A stretch of DNA of 64,000 nucleotides. Source: Anniella stebbinsi. Lineage: Eukaryota > Chordata > Lepidosauria > Squamata > Anniellidae. Shown here in pieces: positions 42,139 through 54,239 of this stretch. The stretch is taken from NCBI GenBank assembly GCA_029215795.1, contig JARDYH010000004.1, forward strand, positions 220,713,517 through 220,777,516, in the 5' to 3' direction. The notes below the pieces were generated by a model. It was not told the DNA's origin. It ran no database searches and saw only the letters and a list, made by a program, of their open reading frames with translations. The position numbers and the translations under genes are program-made. How positions within the stretch are numbered: the first letter of the stretch is position 1; the number at the start of each line of letters is the position of its first letter.

Positions 42139-42289
42139 CCTTACTCTAGAGTAAAAAAGAAAGACATGCATCATTCAGTGCATGAATACGGCACACTTGT
42201 ATTTTTGTCCATGCCGAAGCCTGTATGGGTGCATATGCAGCCTCCGTGTACACCTGGCCAAAAAGACTCAAAGGCAGCATTCATGCGTT

Positions 42290-42350
42290 TTCTCCCATTC
42301 TAACCTCACAACAATCCTGTGAGGTAGGTTAGGGTGAAACAGTAGCACAA
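42290..42350. repeat. SINE-like fragment (CCTCACAACAATCCTGTGAGG)
   Basis: CTCACAACAATCCTGTGAGG then TAGGTTAGGGTGAAAC resembles the conserved CORE/MIR-type segment also seen at 56870-57030. Short and weak. Confidence 0.45.
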
Positions 42351-42428
42351 TATCATCCAGTGAAGTCTGTGGGTGGATAGGGACTTCATCCCAAATTGGC
42401 TTGGCCCAGTTCTAATATTCTAACCTAG

Positions 42429-42562
42429 ATTTCTCCAACCTGGTACACTCCAGATGTTTTGGAGTTCAAGCTCCATTAGCCCCAGCCAGTGTGGTCAATG
42501 ATCAGGAGTGCTGGGAGTTGTAGTCCAAAAAACTTGAAAGCAACAGGTTGGGGGAAGGCTGC
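42429..42562. mobile_element. CCTTCCCCAACCTGG foldback MITE, copy 8
   Basis: TTTCTCCAACCTGGTACACT at the left, GCAACAGGTTGGGGGAAGGC at the right, GCTGGGAGTTGTAGTCC inside. Confidence 0.75.
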
Positions 42563-42922
42563 TCTAACCATTTAATGATACTGCCCGAGTATGGTTATAG
42601 AATAGCATTAGTAATGTAGTCCCATATTTGTTGTGGTATCAGTTATGCTTGGAGACATGTGAAACCTTTTCTTGATGTAACAGAGGCTCACTGTGACAAA
42701 ATTGGAGATGCATTTATGTTAGAACACTGACCACTGCAGATTAGCACAGGATGTGATCTGTTCATTGTTCAAGAATGAATAACCTCTCCTCTGCTTCAAA
42801 CTTGCATTATTGTTTCTGCTACTGTAAGAAGACTTTGAAGTAAGGCAAAGCTCAAATTGTGGATCGTGAGCTCCATTCAAGTATCAGCAGAAATGTTGTG
42901 GAAGAGTCAGGAATGTCTACTC

Positions 42923-43094
42923 AGTCTTTTGTATCTGGTCAAGAGAGCAGGGCTCCTGCAGCTTTAACTGTTGTGATGAGGAGGGGATTTCACCAGGTGC
43001 TGCATGCATACCAATGACACCTGCTGAAATTCCCTTTTCTCTACAACTGTTAAAAATACAGGAGACCTGTCCTCCTTTCCATATGGTCACTCTA
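42923..43094. mobile_element. GGGTGACC foldback element, single unit with damaged left end
   Basis: Complete from GAGAGCAGGGCTCCTGCAGC to CATATGGTCACTCTA. The expected left end is rearranged (CAGTCTTTTGTATCTGGTCA). Confidence 0.8.
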
Positions 43095-43344
43095 ACTAAC
43101 ACAAATTATGATTTGTTACCACAAACCAAATATCAATATATCTCAAAACGTCCCCAAACAAAACCATGTATATGATGTCAAAAGGAGGAAACCTACATCC
43201 GATACTGTCTTAGAAGGATTATGACATAGGTCTACTTCTGTGTAAATTCTGCAAATAAAAGTTTACCAGGAGTTAGATTTTTGCCCACAAAGATTCAACA
43301 AAAGTTTGAAAGAAATGTAACCTGAAATAGATTCTGCAGCCAAA

Positions 43345-43640
43345 TCAAACCAAAGAATTGTCATATTGGATCAGAACAAATTTGTCTGTCATCCAACACT
43401 TGACAATAGCCCGCCAGAGGCCCGAGAAGATCATAAGCAAAGTACAGTGGAAATACCCATCTCCGATTCTGTTCCCAGTATGCACTGGTTTTGAAGAGGT
43501 CCCATCCCTTGCTATGCAAGCTAACAACTACTGATAGAATTCCCCTGCAAATTTTATCTAATCCATTTTTAAGTCATCTGAGCTGTTGACCATCACAACA
43601 TTTTGTGGCAAAAGTTCTTCACATTAATGAATTATTACAT
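43345..43640 (+). repeat. ACATAAGA-type interspersed repeat, long decayed copy
   Basis: ATATTGGATCAGAACAAATT, GCCCGCCAGAGGCC and GAGCTGTTGACCATCACAAC with GTGGCAAAAGTTCTTCACAT follow the order of this common reptile repeat. The class (SINE or LINE end) is not determined. Confidence 0.55.
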
Positions 43641-43779
43641 TTAAATAAGTTTGCTTTGCTTACATTTAAAGTCCCAGGATATGGAATCGACAGAACAGAA
43701 ATCAGACACCTGCTTGACAGCATATTCTGCTAATAGCCCCAATTGCTTACTCCTCAAAATACTGTACCCGTGGTGATGG

Positions 43780-44470
43780 CCACCAAAATAATAATAATAA
43801 CAATAATAATAACAACAACATTTATTTCTTCCCCACCTCTCCCTCTGGATCGAGGCGGGGAACAACATCAAATACGAACAGTATAAAATACATGAAACTG
43901 ATTAAAAAAATATAAAACTAATACATTATTAAAATAACAATAAAACTCTTAAAATTCAGCTAGGTAGGCCTGCCAGAAGAGATCAGTCTTTAGGGTTTTC
44001 TTTAAGTCAGAGAGACTGTTAAGTTGACGAATCTCTTCCGGCAGGCCATTCCACAGTCTGGGAGCAGCAGAAGAGAAGGCCCTCTGGGTAATGGTTGTCA
44101 GCCAAGTTTTGGCTGGCTGAAGTAAATTCTTCCCAGAGGACCTGAGTGTGCGGGGCGGATTGTGCGGGGGAAGGCAATCCCCCAGGTAACCTGGACCCAA
44201 ACCATGTAGGTGCTTTAAAGGTAATGACCAACACTTTGTACTTCGCCCGGAAACTAATTGGAAGCCAGTGAAGTGATTTTAAAGATGGTGTAATATGGTC
44301 ACCCTTAGGTGTACCGGTGACCAACCTGGCTGCCATATTTTGAACTAGTTGAAGTTTCCGGACTAGGTACAAAGATAGCCCTATGTACACCGCATTGCAG
44401 AAGCCGAGCCTTGAAGTTACCAGCGCATACACTACCGTCTTTAAGTCTGCCAACTCTAGGAACCTATGCC
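43780..44470 (-). mobile_element. L2-like LINE 3' part, minus orientation
   Basis: Minus-strand frames give DLKTVVYALVTSRLGFCNAV, LQLVQNMAARLVTGTPKGDH, PSLKSLHWLPISFRAKYKVL and, in a second frame, AFSSAAPRLWNGLPEEIRQL. This is the same family as 15691-16796 and it aligns through the 3' end (GAGGCGGGGAACAACATC) and an (AAT)n tail at 43783-43820. At least one frameshift near 44200. Inactive. Confidence 0.88.
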
Positions 44471-44924
44471 CAAGCCCTTAATTAATTTTTTTTTAAAAAA
44501 ACCTCATCAAGTTCACTAAGTGCTACAAATCTTTGGACCAACCAACTTTTGTCCAGCTGAAAGACTATAGTGAATTAGCCTCCAAGCTGCTCTTATGAAA
44601 GGTCATTGGCTTGGATCTATTCCCAACTGAGCTCTCTGGCACATTTTACAACTCACCAGTTCCAGCAGAATTGTGTTTAAATCCCAAGCAGCAAGCAACA
44701 GACATGAGTGTAGAAAACAGCTGCTAGCAAGAAGGGTGGTTTGCACATATAAGCAGTCATATCGGCCAATTCAGTGGCATGTTTCATATGTCCTAACAGC
44801 AGATTCACTTTCCAAGTGTAGATTGTTTTATAGTGAGAATGGCATCATCCATGCACTAGAGGCAGGTATAAATTGGCTTAAGGAAATGCCAAGGTTTGCA
44901 TAGGTTCTTAGGGAAAACCCCCTA

Positions 44925-45000
44925 AGAACATTCATTCATTCAAATGGTTTATAAGCTGCCTTTTAGGATAAACCCTCCCAAGGCAGCATTCAACAAAATT
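44925..45000 (-). mobile_element. LINE 3' tail fragment
   Basis: TTCATTCATTCAAATGGTTT and CTCCCAAGGCAGCATTCAAC, a decayed LINE end. Confidence 0.45.
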
Positions 45001-45099
45001 TAAAACCACAAAACGCAATGATATAAACACATTTAACTGTTAAAACTAGATAACACCATATACACAACGGCTCCCAAGAAAGGCCTAACTCACTGACAA

Positions 45100-45510
45100 T
45101 ATTATTATTATTATCTCTTTTCTCGCTTGTGGTGGTTTTTCTAGACGCACATGGTGTACTCTGCCCATTCATGCTGCCTTTTACTGATTCAGGAATTTCC
45201 TGACAATTGAGCATGTTTTAAGTATGACGGCTTCCTGGATGTTGGTGTGGATGTATTTTGATAGGCCCAGTTTCTGAAGGTTTTCTGTAGTTTTTTGATG
45301 TGATGCCGGTGATCGATGTGACGAACGGAATAATTGTGACCTTTTCCTGTTGCCAAAGTTCTTTAACTTCCATTGCCAGGGGTGTATATTTTTCTCCCTT
45401 TTCCTCTTCCTTTTCTACAACATTTTTGTCATTAGGTATTGCTATGTCAACAAGGTAAGTGTGTTTTTCTTTTTTGTCTATAACTGTTATGTCTGGTTGG
45501 TTGCAAGGTA
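45100..45510 (-). mobile_element. R4-clade LINE 3' end (endonuclease region)
   Basis: The minus-strand frame reads PDITVIDKKEKHTYLVDIAI, NDKNVVEKEEEKGEKY, LAMEVKELWQQEKVTIIPFV and TSITGITSK, the restriction-like endonuclease core of an R4 element: PD with downstream D and K residues, EKY and LW. It is the same family as 32510-33995 and retains the conserved residues better. Frame ends are lost beyond TGPIKIHPHQHP. (ATT)n and (ATC)n runs lie at 45508-45545. Confidence 0.82.
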
Positions 45511-45549
45511 TTATTATTATTATCATCATCATCATCATTACTATCATCA

Positions 45550-45688
45550 TCCTTGCTTTGAGCTGTTTATATTTAAATCTTTTATGTTGTATTTTATCTT
45601 TTGAATTGTTGTGAACCGCCCAGAGATGCTTCGGTTATTGGGAGGTATAGAAATGAAATGAAATATTGCTATTATTATTATTATACCA
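45550..45688 (+). mobile_element. LINE 3' tail fragment
   Basis: GTTGTGAACCGCCCAGAGAT then GCTTCGGTTATTGGGAGGTA and (ATT)n, a common reptile LINE 3' end. Confidence 0.65.
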
Positions 45689-46083
45689 GATAACACCATG
45701 TACACAACTGCACCCAAGAAAGGCCTAATGCAATGATAGGCCAACATCCAAATCGACCCCTCTAGGGTTCACCAGGTGGCTATGTCCCCCCCCCCCCCCG
45801 TTTGGTGGTTTCCCAGTTTTTGCACAATCCACCACCACTTTCTAAAAGGTAGAAATGCCTCTCCTAAAGCTTTAGTTACTGACAGGAGGAGTATTTAGCT
45901 AAAATATTATGGTATGTTTGCTCCACTCCTTTTGTCCTACCCCCAATAGAATGCAGCCTCCAAAGCTGCTCTAAAATGGAATTCAGGCTGAAAGACACTC
46001 TTCACCCCTGCTTTAGGGAGACACAAACAGCTCAATACGAGTAAGTCTGCTCAGTGGGGCGGGGTGGGTGGGTGATGTAACAC
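45689..46083. other. Intron 1 DNA, nothing recognised
   Basis: Contains a C homopolymer near 45787-45799. Confidence 0.4.
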
Positions 46084-46403
46084 TAGGGTGAGCAGATAAA
46101 ATCCAGGTCAGGGCTCATGTCACTTTAACAGTTGTAGAGAAAAGGGAATTTCAGCCAGTGTCATTTGTATGCAATTACTTCCTGGTGATATTCCCTCTTC
46201 ATCACAACTGTTAAAGTTGCAGGGGCCCTGCCTTCTTTTGTATATGGTCACTCTAGTATAGTGCATGCACCTTTAACAGTTGTGATGAAGTGGGAATTTC
46301 ACCAGGAATTAATTGCATACAAATGACACTGACTGAAATTCCCTTTTCTCTACAACTGTTAAAGTGACATGAGCCCTGACCTGGATTTTATCTGGTCACC
46401 CTA
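46084..46403. mobile_element. GGGTGACC foldback element, dimer
   Basis: 320 bp, TAGGGTGAGCAGATAAAATC to ATCTGGTCACCCTA, axis CACTCTAGTATAGTG intact. Very similar to 36204-36524. Confidence 0.92.
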
Positions 46404-46890
46404 TGTAACACTGGGTGGGAGGAGAAATGGAATGGAGCATGCTGGAAAAGGGCATTGCTGGCTGACACCCCGGACAGGAGCGCTTCATACTGCAACCTTT
46501 TGTTGCCGTCCCAACAGATCTCTCCCACCCACACCCACACCACGCTCCAATTCTGAACCCATCAATTCCAGTGGAACTTCTTTCCATATAAAAGGTGTGG
46601 AGATCTTAGCAAGGCCTACTCCACAAGCTGTTTATATATTCCCTTCTCAGGCTTGGAGAGGGAACTAGATGACACAGCTTTGCTCCCTGCCCTCATGGCC
46701 ACTGCACAAGCGATTGCCTGGCACAGAGCCACTGCGGCTACTCTCAGTGCGAAGCCCTGTGTTGCTTCAAGGGACTGCTTGTCGCTGGCAGGAGTGGAAC
46801 GGAGTCACTGGGCCTGGGAGCTGATCCTCAACACAGTAAACATTATCTCAATTCCTCTCCCCCCCCCCCCCCAAAATGGAAACTCACAAT

Positions 46891-47065
46891 AAACATAAGA
46901 GGGAGCCCTGCAAGATAAGGTCAGGGTGCCTTATCTAGTCTAGCATCCTGTTTCCAACAGTGGACAGCCAGATACTTTCAGGAAGACCACTAACAAGGCA
47001 CAAAGGAAACAGCCCCCATAGCAACTGGCATTCAGGGGTATACTTCCTGTTGACACGGAAGCAGC
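46891..47065 (+). repeat. ACATAAGA-type interspersed repeat
   Basis: AAACATAAGAGGGAGCCCTG, GTCTAGCATCCTGTTTCCAA and CCCATAGCAACTGGCATTCA follow the family order. Confidence 0.65.
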
Positions 47066-47380
47066 TACTTTTCCCAGCACCAGTCAAGTTCCCCACCACC
47101 CACATCCCTGCTGGTATCTCAAATCAGACATGGCAGTGGGGATGCTCCAGGGGGCAGAGCTAGGAGTCTCTGTGAAATCCAAGAGGCTCTGCAGGCTGGA
47201 GCTTCCCTATCCCTGTTCTAAAGTATCCTTTGCCCATGGTCATCATCACACCTTGCGACAATAAACTCTATCACCTTGTCCTTCTTCAACCTGCCCTGAA
47301 TCTACCTCCAGCCAATTTCACCGAGTCTTTCCTAGTACTATTGAGAGAGTCCTCTCTCCTTACTTTTTACACCCTATGCC

Positions 47381-47690
47381 TTGATTCACACACTACAAGC
47401 TAGAAAATGGGTTGAGTATGGGTTGTTACTGAAGTATGGGTTGTTGTTGAATCATGGGTTGTTGTGTTGCGTGAACCCAGCCATGTTAACAATCCATGGT
47501 TTGCTAACCATGAACAACCTTAGAAGTGAACCCATGGTGTGTTATTGAGTTGTGAACTGTAGGTTGTTCATGGTTAACAAACTATGGTTTGCTAACACAG
47601 CTGGGTTCACACAACACAACAAACCATGGTTCAATGACTTAGCCCATACTTAACCCATACTCTGGCTTGTCATGTTGTTTGAACCAGGTC
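47381..47690. mobile_element. GGTTCACAC-type foldback element, full copy
   Basis: 310 bp. The ends ATTCACACACTACAAG and CATGTTGTTTGAACCAGGTC mirror each other. The interior repeats ATGGGTTGTTG and AACCCATG motifs in both directions. Same family as the inner element at 3679-3956. Confidence 0.75.
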
Positions 47691-48078
47691 TATGGATAGA
47701 GATAACTTTTTCTTCCCTCTCTCATATTATTAGAAACCAGACCATGCATGGTATTAGTTTATACGACCACTTTGATTGAATGGCACAGTGTATTATAAGT
47801 GTTGATCCTGCACTTCTGTGGTACAAGGCACATGTTTCTTTTTTTAGTATGGTTATGGCCCTGAGAATAGGCAAGGAGCTATATGCACTAAGTGGACAAG
47901 AGCCTCTTTAGAAGAATGAATATCAGGGCCATCAGCCATGGATGGGCTAGAGTTGCAGGTATGCGAGAATGGGGTTGGACCCTTCTTCCTTGAGCTGCAA
48001 GATCGCCCTGGGAAAGTTCTACGCTCCTTGGAAGCACCCAAGTCATTTTATCCCTGTGGTTGCTCATTGCCCTTTCCT

Positions 48079-48396
48079 TAGGCTGACCAGTTAAAATCCA
48101 GGTCAGGGCTCATGTCACTTTAACAGTTGTAGAGAAAAGGGAATTTCAGCCAGTGTCATTTGTATGCAATTAGTTCCTGGTGAAATTCCCTCTTCATCAC
48201 AACAGTTAAAGTTGCAGGCACTATATGAGTGACCATATACAAAAGATGGCAGGGCCCATGCAACTTTAACTGTTGTGATGAAGAGGGAAGTTCACCAGGA
48301 ACTAATTGCATACAAATGACACCGGCTGAAATTCCCTTTTCTCTACAACTGTTAAAGTGACATGAGCCCTGACCTGGATTTTATCTGGTCAGCCTA
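48079..48396. mobile_element. GGGTGACC foldback element, dimer
   Basis: 318 bp, TAGGCTGACCAGTTAAAATC to TTATCTGGTCAGCCTA. The axis is altered by a small deletion in the left unit (GCAGGCACTATATGAGTGAC). Confidence 0.9.
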
Positions 48397-49446
48397 CCTT
48401 TCCTGTCTCTACAAGAACCTCCCCCCTCCCTATGATCAAGCTCTGCCTTTGAAACAAAGCACCGCCTGCAAGCAATTCCCGTGCCTTGCACATCCTTCTC
48501 TCCTTGCATGCTCTTGCTTCACTCCTGGTGGTCCTTCACCTGTTTCCTTGGCTGCTGCACCTAGAGTTGCCAAGGCCTCTTAGCCAAAGTTGCAGGGTTT
48601 TAGCCTCCTTCTCAGCGTCTCTGGGTTAAAGAGTTAAATTGCAAGGTGAGAAGATAGAAGATAGATGTCACCATGTGAGGGCACAATTTGACCTCTTCTC
48701 CAGCAGGTAGCACCCTTCAGCTCTTAAGGTTTGCTCCTCGAGCCTCAGGAGACCTGACAACCCCGGCTGTGCCATTCTTTCCCTACGCTTATCATGACTG
48801 CTACTTGGAACTGACCTCCACTTGCCTACATGTTTTCCATCAGATGCCTTGCCCCAAACCAGCTTGCTGAAAAAGGCCTAACCCTGCTGAGATCAGACTT
48901 TGCTGCTGCTTCCTCCACACCCCAAGGCCTTCATCCTGCATGGCACTCCACTGCCTGAAAATGGGTGGACCACTATAGGAGAAGCAGACTGTCTCACAGT
49001 TCTGCGCTATCTGTGCTTCAGCAAAGCACATGCATGAAGATAATTCCTTGCAACTTCACACCCCCATGGCTGTTTTTCTTTGACAGGCAGAGAGGTTGTT
49101 TGGGTTTATAATTCCAGCTACTGAGGACTGTATGACAGCATACTGCACGCTGCTGCTGAAACTGCAAGAGTAACCTTTGGGATTTTATCCCACCCCACCC
49201 CTTTTCTGGTAGTGAATCCACAGAACTTTCAATCTTCACAACATAATCTCTGCAGCAACAAGTCAGGGATTACAGATCAGAAATTTGTTGGAAGTTCTCA
49301 AATGCTTCATCTTGGTTCTATAAATCCCTGCGCTGGTGGCAAATACCTCTTGCAACCTCACCTCACATGCCCTGTACAAAGACACCCTCCCTTTCCTCCC
49401 CCAAGTTCTCATACGTTGCAGAGAACTTAAGAGGAAAGCACTAGCT
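48397..49446. other. Intron 1 DNA, nothing recognised
   Basis: About 1 kb without recognised family. Confidence 0.4.
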
Positions 49447-49740
49447 GTGTTCACACGTAACAGTAAATTGTGTTTAGGTTAACCATACTTGTTGCTTTAG
49501 CCGTGAATTGTCTCGCAAAATAACAATCAAACCACAGATTGTTTTCCCTATTTCTGGTTTCTTTCTCATCCACCCACTTTGTCAACATTCAGAGCGGTTT
49601 CATTTTTAGGCTGTTCTTGCTGGGCACATCTGTTTCAAGGCAGAACAAAGTGTAATCAAGCCAAGGATACACCTTGGCTCTGTGTTCAGACATCACAACA
49701 AGCCATGGTTTAACTTAGTATTATTATGTGTGAACTGGGC
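49447..49740. mobile_element. GGTTCACAC-type foldback element, diverged
   Basis: TGTTCACACGTAACAGTAAA at the left, TTATTATGTGTGAACTGGGC at the right, and ACAAGCCATGGTTTAACT inside. Confidence 0.6.
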
Positions 49741-51394
49741 CAGTGTGAACACAGAGACAGACACCTTTCCTCTCTCCACCCTACAAAGTTTGCTGCACAT
49801 ATGGGTTTTTGCAAGAGACAGCAGCAGGGCACCAATATGATGTCTGTAGAAGTACAACATGAGGGCAGACAAACACCCCTCCTCTGCACATACCATTGAA
49901 CTGAAGGGAGGGTGAAGTACTGCTGGTAACCACAAATAAGGACTTCCTAGCAGACCCCTTGTACTGCCCTCATTTTCTTTTCTAAAACAGTGTTGTACCT
50001 ACTTTACAGCTCAAACCACAATGGGTTGAATGATGTGAAAAGGGGCCTGCCGTGATCAGGCTGTGCGATGCATGGAATAAAGTGGCCTGAACTTAACAAA
50101 ATGACAGTTTTTGGGTTGTTGTTTTTTTTTAATAAAAGCATGTTACGCTTATGGAGTGTGGAGAAGAATTTGAAAAACTAAAAAAAAGTCCCTGGTTTTC
50201 TAAGAGTTCAGTACAAGTGTTGGGTAGAGCTTATAGTGGTCAAAGGCTAACAAATAAAATGTAAACTTTTCCTCCCACCAGAAGAAACAATTCATACATA
50301 CTCTGTATGAAAGCCTTTGGAAACCTTCTGCTATTCAGAGGCCTGGGGGCCCAATGGGTGCAGCTCCTGGATTGACCAAAGAGCAAATGCGACCAACTGC
50401 GAAAGCTTTCTTCTACAAAATGAACGCTGCCAAGTTCTCTACCAATTCACAAGAGAAGGTGTCAGCTTCCATGTTCCCACCAACTTTCACACTATGTGAG
50501 CTGTGCTCCCTTCAGAAAAAGGCCCTTTGTAGACACCCTGCATCTACAGTTTGTAAAGAGAAGGAAAATAAATTCCAGCTAAGGAAGCAAAGGCAAAGAC
50601 ACACACACACACACCAGATTCCTTCAACTGCAGGCAATGAGTTAGGAAAGTCTTGCTCTGGAGAAGTAAGTTTATATGGGGGCCGGGGGGGGGGGAATTA
50701 TTGATAAAACCAAACCGTGTTGGCTTGCAAAGAGCGATGCTGCAGAATAATTGCCAGCATTTAAAGGGTCTAATTCAGTCTCCAAATCTGGAATCTCCCC
50801 CGGCTTATGCTAAGGAAGATGTTTGAGAACTTCCCACGCTCCCTGACTCTCACATGGCTTCTCTGGGGTTAGTAACTGAAAGAACTTCTGCAGAGTCACA
50901 GGCTTTGCTAGAAACCAGATACACACGGTAAAAGAGTTGACTAGATGTTGCAAGAAGCCAATTGCATATTGGTGAAAGCTGCTATAAAGCCAGTGCCTTT
51001 CTGCAAGCAAGAAAAGCATGTATCGTATTCCCAAATTTTGCTTTGGTAGTTCCTGTCTTCACAAACAGATGTTGCTTGATAGCAGAAGACACCGTTGTAC
51101 TCAAGGTGCAAGCAAATTTATATCTGAAAAGTCAGGCTGCAATGTTTAGTTGATTCACTGGTTAGATTGATCAAGTAAAATAGCAAACTTTTGTTTTAAA
51201 AATGTGCCTGGCCTGCTACTACATATGTGGATATTATCTAAAAACAAAGTAAGTAGGCTTCCTGCTCCAGAAATACTGTTTTCACCGATATACAAATGAA
51301 AAAAATAAATACATTAATCATATGAGTCTTAATCAATTACAATCTATTTCATCAGGTTGCAGCCCAGCTAGTAAGTGCTATTAAAAATGTACTA
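49741..51394. other. Intron 1 DNA, nothing recognised
   Basis: About 1.65 kb. A 116-codon open frame at 50354-50704 has no recognisable domain. Confidence 0.4.
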
Positions 51395-51840
51395 ATTTAT
51401 TTCTTTGTTGGATTTGTATATCGCCCAGCTGGCAAATAACCTCAGGTCGGTTTACAATCATAAAACCAAACAATAACAAAATAACTAAACCAAATAAATA
51501 CAACAATAAAAACATCAAAATAATATTAAATATTAAAAACATTAAGCAGCAAGTAGTAAAATTAATAACCAAAGCAACAGAATAAAGTTTAAATGCCTGC
51601 TGGAAGAGGACGGTCTTAGCTTGGCATCTAAATGTATCCTCTGAAGGTGCCAGGCAGATCTACCTGGCAAGGGCATTCCACAGACAGAGGTCCAATACAG
51701 AAAAGGTTTTTTTCCCTGGTAGCCACCTGTCATATCATTGTGGTTGGTAGCACAGATCAAAATAAAACTCCCTGTCATTGTTCAGCATCCAGATGGCTCT
51801 AGAAAGTCCATGAACAGGGCGTGAGGGCAATACCTAACTG
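51395..51840 (-). mobile_element. LINE 3' fragment (L2/CR1 group)
   Basis: TTTATTTCTTTGTTGGATTT then ATATCGCCCAGCTGGCAAAT and GGTCGGTTTACAATC form a LINE tail in reverse. CAAGGGCATTCCACAGACAG and following text fit the complement of the ORF end. Confidence 0.6.
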
Positions 51841-53661
51841 TTCTGGGAGCAGCACAGATTGCAAATCCTGCAACGTTATTAAGACGACTTTCAACAGCTT
51901 CCTTCAACCTGGTGCCCTCCAATTGTGTTAGATAATCCCCTCATTCCCTTTTGAGGTACCTACTTTGCTTTCTGCACTCTTCAGTTTGTCTTGCAAGCAT
52001 TAAACTCAAGAGAATGCTGTTCTCTGGATGCAGCTTTGGGGCTGGTTCAAACATATATCTTCATCCAGTAATGACTACCATGTGTGGTTGAGCCATCAGA
52101 CACAGAACTTTCGGGTCACCTCAAATGCAAGGCTTTTCAAATTTCACATATTCAGGTGCAACCCAAGAGACACCTATGCCCTCAAAATTGCTCAAAGCAA
52201 TTGTAAAAAAAAAAGATACCACTGTCTAGAACTAACACCGTCATCACTGCTAACTAGACTTGCCTCAATTAGGTTGTTACCCCCAAAAAAGTAAAAAAAT
52301 AAAATAAAAAGTAAATTCAATTTGTAATAATTGTTTGAATACACGGTACTTTTAATATACCAAATGTGATCATTTTATGCCAAACCAACTTGTACATAAT
52401 TACATTTTGTGTTCTTAAAGTAAAAAAAAAAAGTAACGTTCAATCTGTAAAAAGTGCTAATATTACATTTTTAAAAATTTGTCTGAAACTTTCTGTTTTT
52501 TCCTGGGTGGAAAAATGGGGAAAACCTGTTTCTTTCCCCCCATGCCTTTAAAATTTCCAGAAATTTTATATCTCTAGCATCTATTGCTCCTCCTTCATTC
52601 ACACTGCCTGCCACCCTTGTCTGGGCCAGAGTGAGAGAGTGAACAAGGAGGTTGCAAGGGTGAAGAGGAGGAGGAACTCCAGGGGGCTCCTGTCAGTGAG
52701 CCCCTATTGTGGTGTGGGGCCTTAGCTGGTATCCAACTATGCCTACTCTTGAGGCCAGGCTTGACCATAGCCATTTCTGTGTTTTAAGAAGTAGGGGGAG
52801 GGGAGGGTTTAGGAGAAAAGAAGGACAATATGGTAAAAAAAATATTAAATGGATCTCCTGCTGCAGGTTGGAAATTAATGGTGGATCCCTGGTTGAAAAG
52901 GCTTAAGACTAAAACTTCAATAAAAATAACAAAAGCTTTTATCTTCTAGAATCCATAGCCTGAACACTTCCTACAGCCTGGACCAAATAGTTAATTGTTC
53001 TGTTACAAATATAGAAAATGTTACACTTCAGATAATGTTACTTGTAAAAGTAACTAGAGCAATCGCCATTATCCAGCAAAGAGAGTGGTTTCCTTGATAA
53101 CGTTCATGCTCGTTACTTTATATGAGTGCTTTCATAATGAGTGCTCTGTCATCTTGCCAGAGCCCATCTCAGCTGACTAATTCTATGACTCAAGGATGTT
53201 ATCTTAGTTCTGTTAATCAAGCTGAACTGACTGTTGTTCGATTCCTCTTGGATTTGGTTCACACACCCTCCTCACAACCTACATAGAAGGCAAAAGAGAA
53301 TTCTTTACTCTCCCATACCTAGCAATTTATTAATGGTTAACCTAATTAACTTGCTCATCAGTCTGTCAATACAATAGCCAGATTCCTGTAAAGGTACAGT
53401 ACGACAAGGTTAGATAAAAGACACGAAAATATATAGTGACCTCCATAGGCTACAAGGCCACAGTTTGCTCATACCAACATCTATGATGGTAACATGGAGA
53501 ATGGAAGAAATTGGCTTCTGTGGCCAAAATTCACACTGTCTACTCTAAAGAACCATTCAAAAAAAAAATAAGTCACACATGGGAGAAATAGCAAAGTTGC
53601 AAGAAAGGAAGGATTTGGTATTGTTTAACAATGGGGCAAAAGGGGGTAGTTGACAGGGATT
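51841..53661. other. Intron 1 DNA, mostly unrecognised
   Basis: The segment about 52600-52690 (GGGCCAGAGTGAGAGAGTGA...GAAGAGGAGGAGGAACTCC) resembles 60070-60130, so it belongs to an unnamed repeat. The rest is unrecognised. Confidence 0.4.
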
Positions 53662-53664
53662 TTA

Positions 53665-53772
53665 GGGTGCAATCCTATGCATGTTTAGACAGAAAAAAAA
53701 GTCCTACAACTGGTTGGGGAATGCTGGGAGTTGTAGGACTTTTTTCACGTACACACGCATAGGATTGCACCC
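53665..53772. mobile_element. Harbinger-like hairpin MITE with TTA target duplication, copy 2
   Basis: GGGTGCAATCCTATGCATGT mirrors CGCATAGGATTGCACCC, with TTA on both sides (53662-53664, 53773-53775). The left arm is shortened relative to copy 1 at 11795. Confidence 0.75.
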
Positions 53773-53889
53773 TTAAACATGAAACAGGCCTTATGGATGG
53801 TCCTTAATTCTAGAGATGTGGGACAGTGATAAGTCTGTGATAGATGAGATCCTATACATGTTCAGAAGTAATCTCCTTGCTACGCTATA

Positions 53890-53936
53890 TGTGTGTGTGT
53901 ATTACATGCATGCACGCACACACGCACACAGACACA
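53890..53936. repeat. (TG)n / (CA)n imperfect microsatellite
   Basis: GTGTGTGTGT then interrupted CACGCACACACG-type repeats. Confidence 0.75.
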
Positions 53937-54239
53937 CTTAAGATGTGCACAGAAAATGTACTGTGCCAAGATAACCACTGTTCCCCAAAGTCTCAATGAT
54001 ATACCACCCTTTGTCAAGGAAATGTTTAATACCACATGAACAAACCTATGGAATGCCCTTATCACGAGCTAGTCCATTTCGCCAACTATTTCCTTTAGCA
54101 GGCAGCAAGTCTCTGGGGGCCAGAAAGCAAGAGCTTTTACCACGTTTAGCTGGAGATGTTAAGGAATAAACCTGTGAGCCACAGTCCTTCCGCAATACCA
54201 CAAAGTAGTGAAACTTTTCAAATTGCCCTGATTGCCTTC